A stretch of 8,396 nt of DNA from the NCBI GenBank assembly GCA_005789375.1, contig SXXZ01000081.1, positions 1 through 8,396 of the forward strand, written 5' to 3'. The notes under the pieces are model-generated. The model was not told the origin of the DNA. It did not search any database and was given only the letters and a program-made list of their open reading frames with translations. Both the position numbers and the translations under genes were made by a program. The DNA comes from Verrucomicrobiales bacterium (GTDB lineage Bacteria > Verrucomicrobiota > Verrucomicrobiae > Limisphaerales > UBA9464). This document shows, piece after piece, positions 1 to 6,155 of the stretch (positions within the stretch are counted from its first letter, which is position 1; each line of letters begins with the position of its first letter).

Positions 1-1751
1 CCATCGGTCTGAAGGGCACCCGGTGGCACCGAATAGATTCCGCTGAGCACGGTGGCACTCACAGTGACGGTGGAGTTGCCCGAGAGCGTGATGCGCTCCA
101 AAACATATCCCCGATCTCGCGGACCCCGGGTTCGAAGACGAGCTTGGTTACCAGAGAGCCTCTCCACCAACACGGTGGGTTTTACCGGACCGATCATCTT
201 CAACGATTCAGCGCGCCAATTTGAAGGCAGATAAGCCGGTTCCGAGGAAACAATTCGGGCCAGGCATCGGTCGGCCAAGGCCGCTTCGGTGGGCCATGGT
301 GGTGCCGACTGGTAGTCCAACTGATCGACGACAAAGTAAGGCACAAATCCGGCATCTGGCCGGGGCGGCAACTGAGGGTTGTCGGGGCGAATCAAACTCA
401 ATCGCTCCCCACCGGAAGCCAATTGGCCAGTGTAAGGCCCCAACACGATCTGGGCATCGGACGCACCTAATAGGCTGCGCACCGCGGCCACATTATTGGT
501 GTTGGCCACGATCCATCTCGCGCCCGGTGCCATTGCCTGAGGTTCGGTGAATGCAAAACTAATACCTCCCTCGATGCGCCACCCATTGGTGGGATAGGCC
601 GGATCATACAAGGGGACCGTCTCGCCAGACACATTCTCTAACTCCACGAACTCAATTTCCCCCGCAGGCGCGGCATAGCGGAGTCGGCGAAAAACAACCG
701 GTCCAAGGGCATGCGGAGAATTGGTACCTCCCAGTCCCTGACGGAAAATATTCAATAATAACGGGTCCATCGAGTTGTCGATCCCGGTTCCCAGCGTCAT
801 GCGCTGCATCAACTGGAAGGGCCCTTCTCCATCCGGATGCCGCCCAAAGCTCACGCCATTGGGACTCGCCGGAAACTCCTGAACATCTTCCCAGCGACGA
901 GGAATGCCCACCGCATCGGCCGACAGAAGCGTCACCATGCCACCCCGCGCGGCGCCAAAAGTCAGGGCCGTGCGCCCCGCAGCGGGTTGGAGCGGGTTGA
1001 ACTGATATTCGTAGATTATCCGGAAGCCCCGGGGCGGAACCACTGTCCCCGGCGGAATACGGAAGCGGAACGGGTCGGTCAGTTCGTTGGAAAGAAACCA
1101 TCCTCCGACCTCCATCGGCTGATCCGTGCGGTTGAATAGTTCCACCGCGTCTTCCAAGGGAGGATCGGTGTGGGCCAGCAATTCATTGATCACCACCCGA
1201 TTGGGGATGCCGGCCCCGGCTGTTCCCGGAGAACCGAAGTATTCGGCGCTGGCCCGCCAATTCTTAGCGGCTGTGAGATCTGCCGAGGGATCCACCAATT
1301 CAATGGAGCCACCCTGACCGGCGGGTCGTGTGGGCCAGTCTCCGTCGATTCCGTATTTGAGTTGAGCCAAGATCGATCCGCTGGCGCTGTTCAGAATAAG
1401 GGCTTCTCCGCCATTGTTCAGAGCTCCGGAATAGGAGCCGGCCACCAATCCCGTCACCGGCCCGTACCGCGCCGCAAACACTGTGGGGTTGCGGCAAATG
1501 ACGGCCCGAGCCTTGGGTTGCAGAATAAATGAAGCGGGAAACGTGAAGGCTATTCCTGCTGAAAAACTCGCTCCCGAAAGGTCGGCCGCTTGGGACCCCG
1601 GATTGAAGAGTTCCAGGAATTCTGCCTCGGCATGAGCGGAGTCGCCGGGGGGATCGTACATCACCTCACTGAGGACGACCGACTGCGCAGAGATCGTCTT
1701 GGCCCATCCCAATAGAGCGGCAAAAATCGCTATCTTCCAATTCCTGTGCAC
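1..1751 (-). CDS. Secreted protein with repeated lamin-tail domains (3' end beyond window)
   Basis: The minus frame is open from the GTG at 1751-1749 to the window edge: 583 complete codons with no stop. The N-terminus (VHRNWKIAIFAALLGW, then TISAQS) reads as a Sec signal peptide: basic start, hydrophobic core at about residues 6-16, likely cleavage after ISA near residue 22. Three beta-rich units follow. Each opens with the lamin-tail-like pattern 'xxEhhxxP...EFhELxN': residues about 25-180 (VVLSEVMYDPP, EFLELFNPG), 186-325 (VVINELLAH, AVELFNRTD) and 351-460 (VVFRRLRYA, EFVELENVSG). From about 525 a different beta segment begins. Lamin-tail domains are typical of large extracellular proteins in Verrucomicrobiota and Planctomycetota, often with CotH or adhesion modules; no catalytic module is visible in the part seen. 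The start is uncertain: the frame stays open upstream with only CTG/TTG alternatives and no good ribosome site, but GTG gives a clean signal peptide. It is divergent from the eboE-like gene. Role unknown; cell-surface or secreted location inferred. Confidence 0.82.
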   Translation of the reverse strand, partial: MHRNWKIAIFAALLGWAKTISAQSVVLSEVMYDPPGDSAHAEAEFLELFNPGSQAADLSGASFSAGIAFTFPASFILQPKARAVICRNPTVFAARYGPVTGLVAGSYSGALNNGGEALILNSASGSILAQLKYGIDGDWPTRPAGQGGSIELVDPSADLTAAKNWRASAEYFGSPGTAGAGIPNRVVINELLAHTDPPLEDAVELFNRTDQPMEVGGWFLSNELTDPFRFRIPPGTVVPPRGFRIIYEYQFNPLQPAAGRTALTFGAARGGMVTLLSADAVGIPRRWEDVQEFPASPNGVSFGRHPDGEGPFQLMQRMTLGTGIDNSMDPLLLNIFRQGLGGTNSPHALGPVVFRRLRYAAPAGEIEFVELENVSGETVPLYDPAYPTNGWRIEGGISFAFTEPQAMAPGARWIVANTNNVAAVRSLLGASDAQIVLGPYTGQLASGGERLSLIRPDNPQLPPRPDAGFVPYFVVDQLDYQSAPPWPTEAALADRCLARIVSSEPAYLPSNWRAESLKMIGPVKPTVLVERLSGNQARLRTRGPRDRGYVLERITLSGNSTVTVSATVLSGIYSVPPGALQTD

Positions 1752-1853
1752 CTCACGAAGGTAACGGTTGCCCAGAAACAGGAAAGTCTGCTGGAGATGC
1801 TTTCCCCAAACGGGGCTTTTTCTTGGAGGGCGGCCGGGGTTCAATCGTCCAAC

Positions 1854-3032
1854 ATGCAACTGACCGACGGACTGCACCTGGCCTATTGCACCAATATCCA
1901 TCGGGGAGAAAATTGGACGGAAACCTTCGCGGGTCTGGAGCTTCATACACGAGCGGTTCAAGCCCGGGTCTCTACAGGCCGACCCTACGCCATCGGGCTT
2001 CGACTGAGCGACCGCGCTTCCCGGGAGCTTATCGAACCGGGCACCTTCCGGGCCTTTCAAGAATGGCTGAAACACAACAATGCCTACGTGTTCACCATCA
2101 ACGGGTTCCCTTATGGCCAGTTCCACGGGCAACGGGTGAAGGAACAAGTCTATGCCCCGGACTGGTCGCAGCCCGAACGGTTGGACTACACTCGAAGGCT
2201 CTTCCGAATCCTGGCCGACCTCCTGCCGCCAGGAGTGTCCGGCAGCGTCAGCACCGTACCGGTTTCGTTCAAAGCCTTCCAACGCTCACCCGATGATGAG
2301 CAACGCGCCCTGCTGCAGCTCTGGGAATGCGTGGATTTTCTCGATGAGCTCTCCCGGCAATCTGGCCACGACCTGCATCTGGGACTAGAACCCGAGCCGC
2401 TGTGCACCCTCGAGACCACCAGCGAGTGCGTGAGTTATTTCAATCGACTGAGAGCCTTGCGCCCCGGAGACCGGCGCATCGACCGTCATCTGGGCGTCAA
2501 CTACGACTGCTGCCACTTGGCCATCGAGTACGAGACTCCGACCGAGGCCTTGGCACGGTTGCAGTCCGCGGGCATCCGGTTGAGCAAGATCCACCTCAGC
2601 AACGCACTGAGCGTTCGTCCTACCGCCGAGATCCGCCAATCGCTTCAGGCCTTCGCCGAAGACATTTATTTTCATCAGGTCATTGAACGACGCACCGACG
2701 GCACCCTCGTCCGCCATGCCGATCTCCACGACGCATTGGCCACCCCGGCACCGGCCCCGGGAATTCCCCTGCCCGAATGGCGGATCCATTTCCACATCCC
2801 GCTCCACTCGGCTCCCCAGGGGGGATTCGACACGACGGCCGACCACTTGATTGGAGTCTTGGATGCGGTCAAGGCACAGCCCGATCTCTGCCATCATTTT
2901 GAAATGGAGACCTACACCTGGGAGGTCATGCCTGCTGCCATGAAGCAGCGCGATGTCGTAGATCAATTGGTCAACGAGTACGCTTGGACTCTCGCCCGCT
3001 TCGCCGAGCGCGGATTCCACCCGGTGGGCTAA
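1854..3032 (+). CDS. eboE: EboE-like metabolite traffic protein (xylose isomerase-like TIM barrel)
   Basis: A 392-residue protein starting MQLTDGLHLAYCTNIH. The sequence resembles EboE: the N-terminal HLAYCTNIHRGENW, then GIGLRLSD (47-53), YVFTINGFPYGQFHGQ (78-93), VYAPDWSQPERLDYT (99-113) and STVPVSFK (133-140). Plausible metal or active-site residues of the sugar-isomerase-like barrel are E179 in LGLEPEP, D218 and H221 in YDCCH, H247 in KIHLS, and E350/E352 in HFEMETY. EboE belongs to the eboABCDEF cluster, linked to moving isoprenoid-like or scytonemin-type precursors across the inner membrane; its reaction is not established. The frame is open 36 codons further upstream, but those residues overlap the start of the divergent gene and do not look like EboE, so the ATG at 1854 is preferred. 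There is no strong Shine-Dalgarno. None of the other five ebo genes is adjacent, so this copy is an orphan in the window. Family fairly sure, function not. Confidence 0.82.
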   Translation: MQLTDGLHLAYCTNIHRGENWTETFAGLELHTRAVQARVSTGRPYAIGLRLSDRASRELIEPGTFRAFQEWLKHNNAYVFTINGFPYGQFHGQRVKEQVYAPDWSQPERLDYTRRLFRILADLLPPGVSGSVSTVPVSFKAFQRSPDDEQRALLQLWECVDFLDELSRQSGHDLHLGLEPEPLCTLETTSECVSYFNRLRALRPGDRRIDRHLGVNYDCCHLAIEYETPTEALARLQSAGIRLSKIHLSNALSVRPTAEIRQSLQAFAEDIYFHQVIERRTDGTLVRHADLHDALATPAPAPGIPLPEWRIHFHIPLHSAPQGGFDTTADHLIGVLDAVKAQPDLCHHFEMETYTWEVMPAAMKQRDVVDQLVNEYAWTLARFAERGFHPVG

Positions 3033-3106
3033 TCGCAGACGCGTTGAGCCCTAGAACGTCGACTGAACCAAAAACCAACGGCCGGGCGCAGCCGAAGACT
3101 CGAGCT

Positions 3107-4588
3107 TCACGGCCCCACCATGCAGCGCAAAATGTGGGTCTGATTAAATTCTGATCGTTCGAAGTGGGCAGCCACACGCCCGGCCCGCATCACCAGCAAC
3201 CGACGACTCAGCCCCATCACTTCGGGCAGTTCGCTGGATATCAACAAAATGGCCATCCCGTCGCAGGCCAACTGGTCGAGCAATCGGTGGATCTCGGCCT
3301 TGGCCCCGACGTCAACACCCCGGGTCGGCTCATCCACCACCAACACCCGGCATTCACGAGCCAGCCACTTGGCTAGGGCGATTTTCTGTTGATTCCCACC
3401 ACTCAAGCCGGCAACGGGGACCTCGATGGAAGGTGCTTTGACCCGCAACCGGCGGAACAACCCATCGATTTGGTCCCGCTCGCGGCGGCGATCCATCCAA
3501 CCCCAGTGCGACCAACGTCGGAGGACTGCCAGCGAACCGTTCTCACGGCAATTCAGCCCCAGCACCAAACCCTGTCGCTTGCGATCCTCTGGCAGCAGAC
3601 CAACCCCGGCCTCCATGGCCGATGCCACGTCCCCTCGGGGGATCACTCGTCCATCCACTGAAACCGTTCCGGTTCGCCTCGGATCCAACCCAAAAATAGC
3701 CTGGGCCACTTCGCTGCGACCGGCCCCCACCAACCCGGCAATACCAAGAATCTCACCGCGCCTCAGGGTCAGGCTCACGTCCTGGAAGCGGGCGGGCGAG
3801 GAGATCCGCTCCACCTCCAGTACCCGATCCCCCAACACTTGGCGAAGGTGGGCCGGCTCCGGATGGTCGACCGATCGCCCCACCATCTGTCGAACCAAGC
3901 GATCTTGGTCAGAATGGGCCGCAGCCTCGGTCGCAACATGGTGGCCATCTCGAAGCACCGTGATCGTGTCGCACAAACGAAAGATCTCCTCCATGCGATG
4001 GGAGACATAAACCACCGTGAACCCCCGACGCTTGAGGTCGGCCAGCAGAACGAAGAGGCGCTCGCTCTCCACCGCAGAGAGCGAACTAGTCGGTTCGTCA
4101 AAAACCAAGATCCGGGCCCCGGTACCGACGGCGGCGGCTATTTGGAGGAGTTGCTCCTGTCCGGTGGTTAATTCGCCGACGAGCCGATCGACCTCTTCAT
4201 CGAAGCCCACTTCTGACAGCAGACGACGAGCCGTGTCGCGCATGGCCTCCCGATCGACCCAACCCCGTCGGTGTGGCCAACTCCCCAGACACAAGTTCTC
4301 GGCGATAGAAAGCTCAGGGCAGAATGCCAGTTCCTGGTGGACCATGGCGATGCCCAGTGCCCGCGCCTGGCCCGGATTCCGGGGAGAGATGGGAACGCCC
4401 CTCAGGCGAATCTCGCCCCCATCAGCCACTTCGATACCGGCCAGAATTTTCCCCAAGGTGCTCTTGCCTGCACCATTCTCGCCCATGAGAGCATGGCAAC
4501 TGCCCTCCGCCACGGAGAAGGACACCTCCGAGAGTGCCTGAACCCCCGGATAAGCCTTGGAGATCGCGTGGAACGACAGGAACGCCAT
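3107..4588 (-). CDS. Sugar ABC transporter ATP-binding protein, RbsA/MglA/XylG type
   Basis: A 493-residue tandem ATPase of the carbohydrate-uptake CUT2 class, which powers import of ribose, galactose, xylose or similar sugars at the cytoplasmic face of the inner membrane. NBD1 has Walker A GENGAGKST (36-44), Q-loop Q85, an atypical signature TTGQEQ (141-146), Walker B ILVFDEPTSSL (160-170) and H-loop His196-197 region (SHRMEE). NBD2 has the degenerate Walker A GLVGAGRSE (285-293, Lys replaced by Arg) usual for this class, the ELPEDRK-type segment LLPEDRKRQG (331-340), signature LSGGNQQK (395-402) and Walker B VLVVDEPTRGVD (415-426). Length fits the family (about 495-510). The start ATG is 20 nt after the hisS stop, so it is probably cotranscribed with hisS, although no Shine-Dalgarno is evident. 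The usual partners, a permease and a periplasmic sugar-binding protein, are absent: the next gene downstream is the convergent eboE-like gene. The substrate cannot be assigned from the ATPase alone. Confidence 0.93.
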   Translation of the reverse strand: MAFLSFHAISKAYPGVQALSEVSFSVAEGSCHALMGENGAGKSTLGKILAGIEVADGGEIRLRGVPISPRNPGQARALGIAMVHQELAFCPELSIAENLCLGSWPHRRGWVDREAMRDTARRLLSEVGFDEEVDRLVGELTTGQEQLLQIAAAVGTGARILVFDEPTSSLSAVESERLFVLLADLKRRGFTVVYVSHRMEEIFRLCDTITVLRDGHHVATEAAAHSDQDRLVRQMVGRSVDHPEPAHLRQVLGDRVLEVERISSPARFQDVSLTLRRGEILGIAGLVGAGRSEVAQAIFGLDPRRTGTVSVDGRVIPRGDVASAMEAGVGLLPEDRKRQGLVLGLNCRENGSLAVLRRWSHWGWMDRRRERDQIDGLFRRLRVKAPSIEVPVAGLSGGNQQKIALAKWLARECRVLVVDEPTRGVDVGAKAEIHRLLDQLACDGMAILLISSELPEVMGLSRRLLVMRAGRVAAHFERSEFNQTHILRCMVGP

Positions 4589-4608
4589 GGTGGAGTCCGA
4601 AGGCGAAA

Positions 4609-5868
4609 CTATCTCAGAGGATCACTCGTGGTCAGGGCCGACTGCAGATCACCGGTCAACTCACATCGACTGACCATGTGGCGAGTGCGATAGACGATTT
4701 TACCGCTGGCGTCGCGCTGAACCCAGTGGCCGTAGCGGGCTCCCATTTCAAGGGCACGCTTGAGCTGTTTATCGCCCTTGGTCGGAGTCAGACTGTACTC
4801 CACCAAACGACCGATCTGGCGCAATTGCTGGACCAGATTCAACGACTCGGCACGGAGGGTTTCGTCTTCAATGATCACTACGCAGTCCAACCCAGCATTG
4901 AAGGAGGGTAACTTGCCTCGGGCCTTGAGCAGTTCGAGCAAGACCACATCACCCATGCCGAAACCCAACGCTGGCAAGTCTACCTTGCCGTGGCTCAGTA
5001 GCTTGACCAACTGATCGTACCGGCCACCGCCGGCGATGGCTCGAAATTCCCCCTTTCGGTCAAACGCTTCGAAAACCACCCCAGTGTAATAAGCCAGGCC
5101 GCGGATCACATTGTAGTCTACCGCGACATAATCGCGGAGCCCCCGGGCGGACAAATTGTCGAGCACCGCCTGCAATTCAGGAGTCGGCACTCCGGCCTCA
5201 ATGAAACTCCGGACATCCGCCACATCGATGCTCAAGGCTCGAAGCTTCTCGGCGGTGACGTCGGGTTTCTCGCGCTCAATCTTGTCGATGATCTGATAGA
5301 ACTCGTAGGCCCGGGCAGGATCGCCCTGACGCGATTCGTAGAAACGCTGCCACGCCTGCCGACTGCTCAATCGAACCACCACGTCTTGGGAGTCCAGCCC
5401 GAGGCGGCGCAGGACATCGATGAGTAGGGCGATGATCTCGGCGTCCGCAGCAACATCGGCCTCGCCAAAGATGTCGCAGTTCAACTGGAAGTGCTCCCGA
5501 AGACGTCCGCGCTGTTGCTTCTCGTAGCGAAAGAGTTGCGGCATCGAGAACCATTTGATCGGCTTTTTATAGGCCCGCTCGGCAGCGGCAATCATTCGAG
5601 CCACCGTCGGTGTCATTTCCGGACGCATCGACACAGCCCGGTCGCCCTTGTCCACGAAGTTGAACAATTGGCCCACGATCTCGGCCCCGGATTTTGCTGT
5701 GTAAAGTTCGAGGGGCTCCAGCGGAGGCCCATCATATTCTCGAAATCCATAGCAGCGGGCGGTATGCCGCCAGGCGTCGAAGAGGTGATTGCGAGCATCG
5801 CAGGACCAAGCGTCCTTCAGAGGCAGCGGCTCGGGATAAAATTCGCGGAAACCGGGGAGGCATTCCAT
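4609..5868 (-). CDS. hisS: Histidine--tRNA ligase
   Basis: A class II aminoacyl-tRNA synthetase that charges tRNA-His in the cytoplasm. From the ATG at 5868 it is 419 residues, normal for bacterial HisRS, and begins MECLPGFREFYPEPLPL, matching the expected N-terminus. Visible motifs: EPLELYTAKSGAEIVGQL (51-68), RPEMTPT (82-88), motif 2 FRYEKQQRGRLREHFQ (113-128), the HisA motif RGLAYYTGVVFE (256-267) with catalytic Arg256, and AGGGRYDQLV (279-288). Motif 3 reads LGFGMGDVVL (301-310) rather than the canonical G-x-ER form with its arginine; I recall this variant from Verrucomicrobia/Planctomycetes HisRS but could not check it. The anticodon-binding domain spans about 326-411. The frame is open for 92 more codons upstream to 6144, but that stretch does not resemble HisRS and overlaps the ilvB leader, so 5868 is preferred. 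No Shine-Dalgarno is seen. The sugar ABC ATPase follows 20 nt downstream. Confidence 0.95.
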   Translation of the reverse strand: MECLPGFREFYPEPLPLKDAWSCDARNHLFDAWRHTARCYGFREYDGPPLEPLELYTAKSGAEIVGQLFNFVDKGDRAVSMRPEMTPTVARMIAAAERAYKKPIKWFSMPQLFRYEKQQRGRLREHFQLNCDIFGEADVAADAEIIALLIDVLRRLGLDSQDVVVRLSSRQAWQRFYESRQGDPARAYEFYQIIDKIEREKPDVTAEKLRALSIDVADVRSFIEAGVPTPELQAVLDNLSARGLRDYVAVDYNVIRGLAYYTGVVFEAFDRKGEFRAIAGGGRYDQLVKLLSHGKVDLPALGFGMGDVVLLELLKARGKLPSFNAGLDCVVIIEDETLRAESLNLVQQLRQIGRLVEYSLTPTKGDKQLKRALEMGARYGHWVQRDASGKIVYRTRHMVSRCELTGDLQSALTTSDPLR

Positions 5869-5979
5869 GTCGGGCCAATGAAACCGCAGCGCCTCCCCCG
5901 CGGCAAGGCGCCGATTGACAACGACCCCGGTCTTGGGCTTGACCACTTCGCTCTGTTCAGGCCACTTTATCCCATCGTC

Positions 5980-6057
5980 ATGAGCGAAACGCACCCAGCA
6001 GTACCAGTATTGGTAGGTGGCCGACCGGCCGCCGATGGGACTTGTCGTAACGCTTGA
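5980..6057 (+). CDS. Candidate ilvB leader peptide (25 aa, Val/Leu-rich)
   Basis: A short ORF, ATG at 5980 to TGA at 6055-6057, whose residues 7-12 read AVPVLV followed by GG. The control-codon run is GTA-CCA-GTA-TTG-GTA (6001-6015). All three valines use GTA, whereas in the 623-codon ilvB gene GTA occurs only about twice among many GTC/GTG valines. Valine and leucine are end products of the pathway that ilvB starts, as in the E. coli ilvB leader peptide IvbL. The stop codon is 15 nt before the terminator hairpin. Against it: no Shine-Dalgarno precedes the ATG, the frame is open upstream as well, and the region is antisense to an open minus-strand extension of hisS. It may be a chance ORF; a regulatory role is inference. 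Confidence 0.42.
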   Translation: MSETHPAVPVLVGGRPAADGTCRNA

Positions 6058-6072
6058 CGCAGCTTTCACAAG

Positions 6073-6103
6073 AACCCACGGCCGGAGACGGTCGTGGGTT
6101 TTT
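6073..6103 (+). terminator. Intrinsic terminator in the ilvB leader (attenuator hairpin)
   Basis: The arms AACCCACGGCC (6073-6083) and GGTCGTGGGTT (6090-6100) form an 11-bp stem with one G-U pair and a 6-nt loop GGAGAC. A run of five T (6099-6103) follows on the plus strand. Read on the minus strand the T run is much poorer (TTCTTGTG), so it acts mainly on plus-strand transcription. No plus-strand gene ends upstream: hisS and the ABC gene are on the minus strand. It sits 53 nt before the ilvB ATG, so the natural reading is premature termination of ilvB transcription rather than the end of another gene. Confidence 0.78.
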
Positions 6104-6142
6104 CGTTCCAAACAGGGAAACTCACGACTACCGGCCAAGAAC

Positions 6143-6149
6143 AAGGAAA
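6143..6149 (+). promoter_or_regulatory. Ribosome binding site of ilvB
   Basis: AAGGAAA lies with its AGGA core 8 nt upstream of the ATG at 6156. It is the clearest Shine-Dalgarno in the window and decides the ilvB start. The same frame is open further upstream to a TTG at 6054, but that start would be translated through the terminator hairpin and adds no acetolactate synthase sequence. Confidence 0.8.
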
Positions 6150-6155
6150 CATCAT

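Larger units (their letters stand above)
5970..6103 (+). promoter_or_regulatory. Candidate transcription attenuator in the ilvB leader
   Basis: Four mutually exclusive segments can be read. Segment 1 (5970-5977, TCCCATCG) is the perfect complement of segment 2 (6033-6040, CGATGGGA). Segment 2 in the form GCCG-A-TGGG (6031-6039) pairs with CCCACGGC (6075-6082) through 8 bp and one bulged A, forming an antiterminator. Segment 3 (6073-6083) and segment 4 (6090-6100) form the terminator. The Val/Leu codons of the short ORF at 5980-6057 (codons at 6001-6015) lie about 15 nt before segment 2. A ribosome stalled there would leave segment 2 free to pair with 3 (readthrough); a ribosome at the stop codon (6055-6057) would partly cover segment 2 and allow 3:4 (termination). 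Pairings are seen; the mechanism is inferred from the classical trp/ilv/leu model. Weak points: the GC-rich pairings are short, segment 1 lies just upstream of the ORF rather than inside it, and no convincing promoter was found (a TTGACA at 5915-5920 has no good -10). Confidence 0.5.

Noticed and set aside
1746..1853. 36-codon N-terminal extension of the eboE-like gene (ATG at 1746)
   Set aside because: It would overlap the start of the divergent secreted-protein gene, does not resemble EboE, and the family N-terminus fits the ATG at 1854.
2385..3020. 211-codon minus-strand ORF opposite the eboE-like gene
   Set aside because: Shadow of the eboE-like gene; no recognisable motif, and it conflicts with the conserved barrel residues on the plus strand.
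3033..3106. Possible bidirectional terminator between the convergent eboE-like and ABC genes
   Set aside because: Only 4-bp stems (for example CGGC/GCCG, GAAG/CTTC) without a T run on either strand.
5915..5970. Candidate sigma-70 promoter for ilvB (TTGACA at 5915, TTGACC at 5939, CTTTAT at 5965)
   Set aside because: The -35-like hexamers have no convincing -10 at 16-18 nt; TTGACC to CTTTAT is 20 nt apart. Too weak to list as a feature.
5491..6057. 188-codon plus-strand ORF opposite hisS
   Set aside because: Most of it is antisense to the conserved HisRS catalytic domain. Only its last 25 codons, from 5980, are considered further as a possible leader peptide.
6054..6155. TTG-initiated extension of ilvB
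   Set aside because: It runs through the terminator hairpin, adds nothing like acetolactate synthase, and the ATG at 6156 has a good ribosome binding site.
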